Positions 61,719-64,000 of a DNA stretch of 64,000 nt are shown in pieces (the first letter of the stretch is position 1; each line of letters starts with the position of its first letter). The notes under the pieces were generated by a model. That model was not told the DNA's origin, did no database searches, and worked only from the letters and a program-made list of their open reading frames with translations. The DNA lies in the NCBI GenBank assembly GCA_963965975.1, contig OZ014424.1:1612001-1676000 (forward strand). The letters run 5' to 3'. The stretch is from Xestospongia bergquistia. Its lineage: Eukaryota > Porifera > Demospongiae > Haplosclerida > Petrosiidae. The position numbers and the translations under genes were made by a program.

Positions 61719-63234
61719 TCAGTCTGTGGACTCATCTGATAGTCCCATTTCCTTCCTGTATTCAACTTCCTGTTCAAAATATCTCTCATAATGTTCCTCA
61801 GCTATCAAATGTATATTCACTTCATTCTCTCTCACTCGGAACTTGTAATGTTTAGCTAATACCAGGAACATTATCATTATGATAAGAAAAACCACACCCT
61901 TAAGTACATAATAGTAGAGATTTTGACAGATTATATCACTTTCACATTTAAAAGAATACTTTCCACTGATGTTAATAGCATAACCCAGTGCATATGAAGC
62001 AAACCACAACCCAATCATAAGACCTCTCATTTCAAGTGGAGACTGAGCTATTGTGAATTCCAAAGATGTTGGAGCAATCAAAGCTAATGAAAGTCCTATC
62101 AAAATTTGAGGAATGACAGTAGCTTTGTATGAGTTTGTATCCAAAGGAAAATGTTCTTTACAAGCTATCATAATAATATAGTAAAGCAGAGTGAATAAAG
62201 AAAACAACATTCCTATACCAATTCTCTTAAGCATACTAGGAATGTATCTATAGAAACATGGATATATGATCCACTGATAGAGCAGAATGTAGACTAAATA
62301 CACAATAAGGCTTAGCAATTTGGTGAATACAAGCCAAGAGATAAACTGAACTTTATTATTCTCTGAATGAGGTATTTCTTGTCTTATTTCCCAAACACAA
62401 CTCACACCAACTATACAAATCAATAATGGTGACAACCGAAAAAATGTCTTGACATTCTCTACCTGCTCTTCCAAGAAAGGTCCACCATATTTATCCTTAC
62501 CTAAGTCTAATCTTGAAGGGTAGTCCTCCTCCCAGTAGGTTAAGGCACTGCGATTTCTAGGATACTTGTTTTTCCTAGCATAGTTAAGTACATTAGCAAT
62601 CAGTTTGACAGGATTGAGGTGTAGTATCTAGCCAGTGTTTGTAGAGAAAGTTACTTATTATGACACTAGATACAGCTACTCCTGATACAACATAAGACAC
62701 AATGATAACCTGTTGGATAAAATGTTGTACAATTTGTGCAGTAATATACACTACAGGTACAGTCAGTAGATGCCAATGAATAATAGCACTTAGTTCATCT
62801 GCTGAAGATCCCACTGATTGATCAATATTGAATTGGACAATATTAGAACCAACACTAGAATAACCAATTACTAGAAAGATGTAACCAGCACTCAATAGTG
62901 CTATAAAAACTGGGAGGAAGTCAAAAGATGTCTTCACAATAACAGCCAAGCCAATAAGTATCCATGATGCAAATACAAAATACACACCAGTAATGATAGT
63001 CTTATATCTACCTGTCTTTACATCAGCAAGTAGACCAAAGAGAGGGAATGATAAAAATATTAAACAATACCCAATATTTAAGAAAATATCATGATGTTTA
63101 ACATGACTGTCAAAGTAGTTTGCAGCAAAATTTACAATCATTACAAAGTTAGCATATATTAATGCTTCACAGAATATAAGTAGTATGACACCTCGAGAAG
63201 TAATACATTGGATCTTTCTCTTAAAACTTGACAT
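61719..63234 (-). pseudogene. SLC15/POT-like (MFS) transporter, single exon, one 8-nt frameshift
   Basis: Two open frames read on the minus strand: 63234-62593 (MSSFKRKIQC...) and, in another frame, from about 62614 to 61719. They meet at 62614-62615, where the sister fragment at 60600-60975 has eight more bases (CAATATCA). With those, the gene would be 1,524 nt, 507 codons, without an intron. Hydrophobic segments suggest about eleven to twelve membrane spans. The motif NRSALTYWEEDYPSRLDLGK in the central loop is typical of sponge/invertebrate proton-oligopeptide transporter-like proteins. It is the best-preserved of five copies here. It is either freshly inactivated or carries an assembly error; a two-fragment product is possible but unlikely. 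Confidence 0.75.
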
Positions 63235-63419
63235 CTTCTTAATACTTTATCTACTAAAGGATATTGTATAAAGTTCATAAAAATAACATGGCAATGTGTA
63301 CTTTTCAAATTCCAAAACTTCTTTTAACAAAGCTTAGCAAAATGCCTAGAAATGAAGATGTCAATTTCAATTTGGAATTCTTATTATAATACAACTGTTT
63401 ACTCCAAAACTGAAACATA

Positions 63420-63441
63420 ATTATATATATATATATATAAT
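63420..63441. repeat. (AT)n microsatellite
   Basis: Short AT run upstream of the transporter copy, at the place corresponding to 51230-51272. Confidence 0.85.
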
Positions 63442-63549
63442 TCTAATCTGTCTATTAAAATATATACTAGAATATTGAAACATAATTCATGACAGGAAGT
63501 CCTGTGACTACTGACAGTTAGTATATGGACTATAATTTGATTACATAGA

Positions 63550-64000
63550 AGTGTTGGACTCAGTATATCCTCACAATACAGAAACAATAATAATGTTTAG
63601 AGTTTGGTATCTGTGCTATAATCTCGTATTTTCAAATTGGACTTTCATGTTTTACAAATTTCTTCATTGGTATCCAGTCTATGTGAACCATGTTAGATAG
63701 ATATACACTACACACACACACACACACACATATAGTCACATACATACACATATATACATGCATGTGTATATATATACATTGGGATTACTATGCATGAAGT
63801 ATTATCATCTTATCTATAAATAGTTATTAAAATAACTGCTTAATGCACACATGATGACTCATCAGTAAACAATATAAAAGAAATTATGAGTCAATTTTAT
63901 AAGACATAATAGTAAACTATAATAAAGCAAACATTCTCCAATTTTGTAAAGATAATTGATTTATCTTAGTAGTATAAATTAACTGTCTTACATAAATCAA
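63550..64000. repeat. Transporter 3'-flank duplication, copy 2, with (CA)n tract
   Basis: Same block order as 61062-61660, including CACATGATGACTCATCAGTA near 63848. A (CA)n run lies at 63708-63730. In copy 1 this sequence is followed by a transporter gene on the minus strand, so another copy may begin just past the window end. Confidence 0.65.

Overview
The window is AT-rich animal DNA with many very short introns (mostly about 45-120 nt, GT-AG) and large multi-exon genes. Its content (ankyrin, Death, Roc-COR and SAM domains, an RNF213-type giant ATPase, tandem ankyrin-gene arrays) and compact intron style suggest a marine sponge, probably a demosponge such as Amphimedon. The species is an inference; no database was searched.

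Left part, 1-9949. A decayed peptide-transporter fragment lies at the extreme left edge. Next is a complete 11-exon gene on the minus strand (8856 down to 849), whose exons join in frame to about 1,063 aa: ankyrin repeats, a Roc GTPase, a COR domain and a C-terminal Death domain. About 1.1 kb separates its start from the divergently transcribed next gene.

Centre, 9950-41275 (+). One gene of about 66 exons fills this stretch. I traced every junction by GT-AG sites and phase; the exons sum to 18,186 nt, about 6,061 aa. It is an RNF213/mysterin-like AAA+ giant with three visible P-loops (AAA2, AAA3 and AAA4 equivalents). It ends in two SAM domains and shows no RING or RZ-type zinc finger. A roughly 1.8 kb exon block is duplicated inside the gene (13983-17558). 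A roughly 2 kb tandem duplication of its 3' end (39892-41857, copied at 41858-42870) has lost the SAM exons and gained a new stop.

Right part, 42.9-64 kb. Three tandem paralogues on the plus strand (45115-48731, 52408-55563, 56667-60469) each encode an N-terminal helical, possibly death-fold, domain, a middle domain I cannot name, and a long array of near-identical 33-residue ankyrin repeats (13, 10 and 15 in the uniform core). Between them lie broken copies of a minus-strand SLC15/POT-like transporter gene (the longest, 61719-63234, carries an 8-nt frameshift), remnants of further ankyrin genes, a small orphan terminal exon in two copies, two related foldback elements and a 900-bp hAT element with a perfect 8-bp target duplication. 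The paralogous flanks supply empty sites, so several insertions can be proven inside the window. The repeat pattern suggests that the array continues beyond the right edge.

Taken together, the window looks like an innate-immunity-type neighbourhood: a Death-domain Roco protein, an RNF213-like giant, and a young, fast-changing ankyrin receptor-like family. That functional grouping is inferred from domain families only.
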